Positions 6,864-9,547 of a stretch of 9,547 nt of DNA are shown one piece after another. The DNA is from Verrucomicrobiota bacterium (GTDB lineage Bacteria > Verrucomicrobiota > Verrucomicrobiia > Limisphaerales > DSYF01), in NCBI GenBank assembly GCA_025457725.1, contig JALOTU010000048.1, forward strand, positions 1 to 9,547, read 5' to 3'. The position numbers and the translations under genes are program-made. How positions within the stretch are numbered: the first letter of the stretch is position 1; each line of letters opens with the position of its first letter. Below the pieces are notes generated by a model. The model had not been told where the DNA came from. It was given only the letters and a program-made list of their open reading frames with translations, and did not search any database.

Positions 6864-6881
6864 GACCCGAACCCTCGGGTC
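6864..6881 (-). repeat. Perfect 7-bp hairpin overlapping the murD stop codon
   Basis: Plus strand GACCCGA (6864-6870), ACCC loop, TCGGGTC (6875-6881). The arms are exactly complementary and include two bases of the murD TGA (6882-6880). It is GC-rich with a 4-base loop. No U-run follows. Confidence 0.7.
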
Positions 6882-8292
6882 AGGCCGTTGACCCATGTAT
6901 GTTGGGGTCGGCGGCCTCCGCCCCACCATATATTGATTTCACCGCACTACAAAAGGTCTCGCCTCGATGCTGGTAATCGCGAAATTGATCGAAGCAGGAA
7001 CAAGCTGGAGACAGCAACACCACGTCACCTTCGGTTGCGTGTTTCGCAGCTTCTGCGACTGCTTCTAACAACGAACCCACCGGTGTGCAAGGAGTAAACA
7101 GTCCCCACGCCGACTGCATTTTTTCCCGGCCTTCGCCAAAGAGAAATGCACCCTTGACACGGCGCCCGATCAAGGCGCCGACCTGGTGAAAATCGGCCCC
7201 CTTGTCGCGCCCTCCGGCCAGCAGCCAGATGTTGGCCTGGCCCTCCCTTCCGGAGCGCGCGGCGTTGAGCGCCATCTCCAGCGCATGCGGGTTGGTGGCC
7301 TTGGAGTCGTTGATGTACTGCACCCCGGCCACCTCGGTCACCAGTTCGAAGCGATGCCGCGCGGGCTCCACCTGTTTGAGTTCGGCGACCATGTTGTCCA
7401 GGGAAATGCGCAGCGCGCGGCCGACAGCGAGGGCGGCCATGAAGTTCTCGGCATTGTGCGGACCGCTCACGCGGCAATGGGCCAAATCCAGCAGCGGCCC
7501 GGACCAGTTGGGCAGCCGGCTGACGATCAGCCCGCGATCCAGGTAAAGGTCGGCGGCCTCGTCGCGCGCGCTGAAAGTCACTACCTTCGAGGGCGGTTCC
7601 AGATCCAGCGCCCGCATCTGCTCGAGCGCCTCGTGCTGCACGATGGCCCAGTCGAACTGTTGTTGCTGGGCGAAGACCTTCGCCGTGGCCCGCACATATT
7701 TCTCCATGGACCCGTAACGGTCGAGATGATCCGGCGTCAGGTTGGTCAGCACGGCCACGACGGGCCGGAAGAACTCGATCCACTCCAGCTGGAAGGCATT
7801 GACCTGCAACACGAGGAAGTCCGCCTCGTTGGTCCGGTCCACCACATCGCAGAGCGGCTGCGCGCGTTGCCCGGCCACCACAATGCGCCGGTTCTGACTG
7901 ACCAGGATGCGCTCGATCAGCTCGGCGACGGATCCCTTGCCGTTGGTGCCGGTCACCGCCAGGGCCAGGCACCGCAGGAGCTGGTGGGCGAATTCGAGTT
8001 CACCCATCAGGCGCAATCCGCGCCGGGCCGCCTCCAGCACCAGGGGCGAGCTGGACGGGATGGCCGGACTCACCACCACGAACTCGAACGCCTGATCCGG
8101 CAGCTCACGGGCCCCGAGAACGATCACGGCGCCACGACGCTGCAGCCTGTCGGTTTCCTCCCGCAGGGATTTGGTCTCATGCGGGTCCAGGGCGGTGACC
8201 CGGGCATGGCAGCGGAGCAGCAGTTCGCAGACGGCGCGTCCCCGGCCTCCGAGGCCGAGCAGCAACACCTTCTTGTCCTTCAGGTCTTTCAA
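6880..8292 (-). CDS. murD: UDP-N-acetylmuramoyl-L-alanine--D-glutamate ligase (MurD), atypical active site
   Basis: By family, a cytoplasmic ligase adding D-Glu to UDP-MurNAc-L-Ala with ATP. The 470-residue product has the full three-domain layout: Rossmann domain (LLLGLGGRGRAV, 10-21; VVVSPAIP, 72-79; MGELEF, 96-101), central ATPase domain (TGTNGKGSV, 114-122; FQLE, 167-170; NLTPDHLDRY, 184-193) and C-terminal domain (GPHNAEN, 277-283; HRFE, 313-316; NDSKATNPHA, 328-337; AGGRDKGADF, 359-368; LLSPACSCFDQF, 426-437). The last set is specific to MurD. Compared from memory with E. coli MurD, GKST is GKGS, the GNIG motif reads GQRA, ELSSFQLE reads QVNAFQLE (Glu157 to Gln163), and the carbamylated Lys198 aligns with Thr203. 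The start is TTG at 8292, supported by GGAGG 8 bases upstream; the nearby ATG (8297) reads Met-Pro-stop. mraY ends 19 bases upstream. Identity is sure; normal activity is not. Confidence 0.93.
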   Translation of the reverse strand: MKDLKDKKVLLLGLGGRGRAVCELLLRCHARVTALDPHETKSLREETDRLQRRGAVIVLGARELPDQAFEFVVVSPAIPSSSPLVLEAARRGLRLMGELEFAHQLLRCLALAVTGTNGKGSVAELIERILVSQNRRIVVAGQRAQPLCDVVDRTNEADFLVLQVNAFQLEWIEFFRPVVAVLTNLTPDHLDRYGSMEKYVRATAKVFAQQQQFDWAIVQHEALEQMRALDLEPPSKVVTFSARDEAADLYLDRGLIVSRLPNWSGPLLDLAHCRVSGPHNAENFMAALAVGRALRISLDNMVAELKQVEPARHRFELVTEVAGVQYINDSKATNPHALEMALNAARSGREGQANIWLLAGGRDKGADFHQVGALIGRRVKGAFLFGEGREKMQSAWGLFTPCTPVGSLLEAVAEAAKHATEGDVVLLSPACSCFDQFRDYQHRGETFCSAVKSIYGGAEAADPNIHGSTA

Positions 8293-8300
8293 GGCATGGT

Positions 8301-8305
8301 CCTCC
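8301..8305 (-). promoter_or_regulatory. Ribosome binding site that decides the TTG start of murD
   Basis: GGAGG on the minus strand, 8 bases before TTG at 8292 and only 3 before an ATG at 8297. The ATG gives Met-Pro-TGA, whose TGA overlaps the TTG (TTGA). The in-frame TTG at the better spacing is therefore the likely murD start. Confidence 0.7.
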
Positions 8306-8311
8306 GCTCGT

Positions 8312-9459
<1,148 letters not shown>

Positions 9460-9460
<1 letters not shown>

Positions 9461-9547
9461 CAGTGGGTCACCACCTTCTCGCGCTGACAGAGCGCGTCAG
9501 CCACCTGCTCCAGCCGCATGCGCCTCGAGGCCTTGAGCAGGACGAGG
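9460..9547 (-). CDS. murF: C-terminal end of MurF (UDP-MurNAc-tripeptide--D-Ala-D-Ala ligase)
   Basis: Only the last 28 codons are in the window, read in the frame ending TGA at 9462-9460: it begins LVLLKASRRMRLEQVADAL and ends KVVTH. The VLxKxSRxxxxExVxxxL pattern is the usual MurF C-terminus (E. coli VLVKGSRSAAMEQVVRAL, from memory). MurF adds D-Ala-D-Ala made by Ddl to UDP-MurNAc-tripeptide, and its place directly before mraY is the standard dcw order. The stop overlaps the mraY ATG by one base (TGATG). The rest of the gene lies beyond the right edge. Confidence 0.9.

Larger units (their letters stand above)
6733..6879 (-). other. Intergenic region between murD and the LysM gene
   Basis: 147 bases, the only real gap in the cluster. 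Read on the transcribed strand it holds two tandem hairpins right after the murD stop, a stretch with no recognisable signal (about 6760-6844), a short inverted repeat at 6745-6756 and TATAAT at 6739-6734, one base before the LysM ATG. The TATAAT is too close to the ATG to be a -10 box for a transcript carrying that start codon, and no -35 match stands at the right spacing. There is no coding potential resembling the neighbours. Confidence 0.6.

Noticed and set aside
6845..6881. Intrinsic transcription terminator after murD
   Set aside because: Two stable stems are present but no U-run follows either; the downstream genes have no evident promoter of their own, so full termination is unlikely.

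Overview
The window is a 9.5 kb, GC-rich stretch of a bacterial division and cell wall (dcw) cluster. Every supportable gene lies on the minus strand, so transcription runs from the right edge to the left. In that order the genes are: the end of murF, mraY, murD, an unnamed LysM-domain membrane protein, ftsW, murG, murB, ddl, ftsQ and the first two thirds of ftsA. ftsZ would be expected just beyond the left edge.

The organism is a diderm-type bacterium with a full FtsA/FtsQ/FtsW divisome. Co-occurrence of ftsA and ftsQ with a PVC-like gene style, and a LysM protein inserted between murD and ftsW, make Verrucomicrobiota my best guess. Planctomycetes and Chlamydiae generally lack ftsA/ftsQ. The phylum assignment is inference from gene content, not from a marker gene.

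Right block (6880-9547): murF, mraY and murD make the UDP-MurNAc-pentapeptide and lipid I. murF and mraY overlap by one base. murD starts at TTG behind a strong Shine-Dalgarno site. Middle (6733-6879): the only sizeable gap, 147 bases, holding two tandem hairpins directly after murD and a small inverted repeat before the LysM gene. Left block (1-6732): LysM protein, ftsW (septal glycan polymerase), murG (lipid II synthase), murB (UDP-MurNAc synthesis), ddl (D-Ala-D-Ala), ftsQ and ftsA (divisome). These are nearly all joined by ATGA overlaps or very short spacers, so one long mRNA with coupled translation is likely.

Three things depart from the textbook cluster. First, murC, normally between murG and murB/ddl, is absent. 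Second, MurD keeps its N- and C-terminal domain motifs but several ATP/magnesium centre residues are substituted, including the position of the carbamylated lysine. Third, MurB carries Cys where the catalytic Ser usually sits. No mobile element, RNA gene, CRISPR array or plus-strand gene could be supported.
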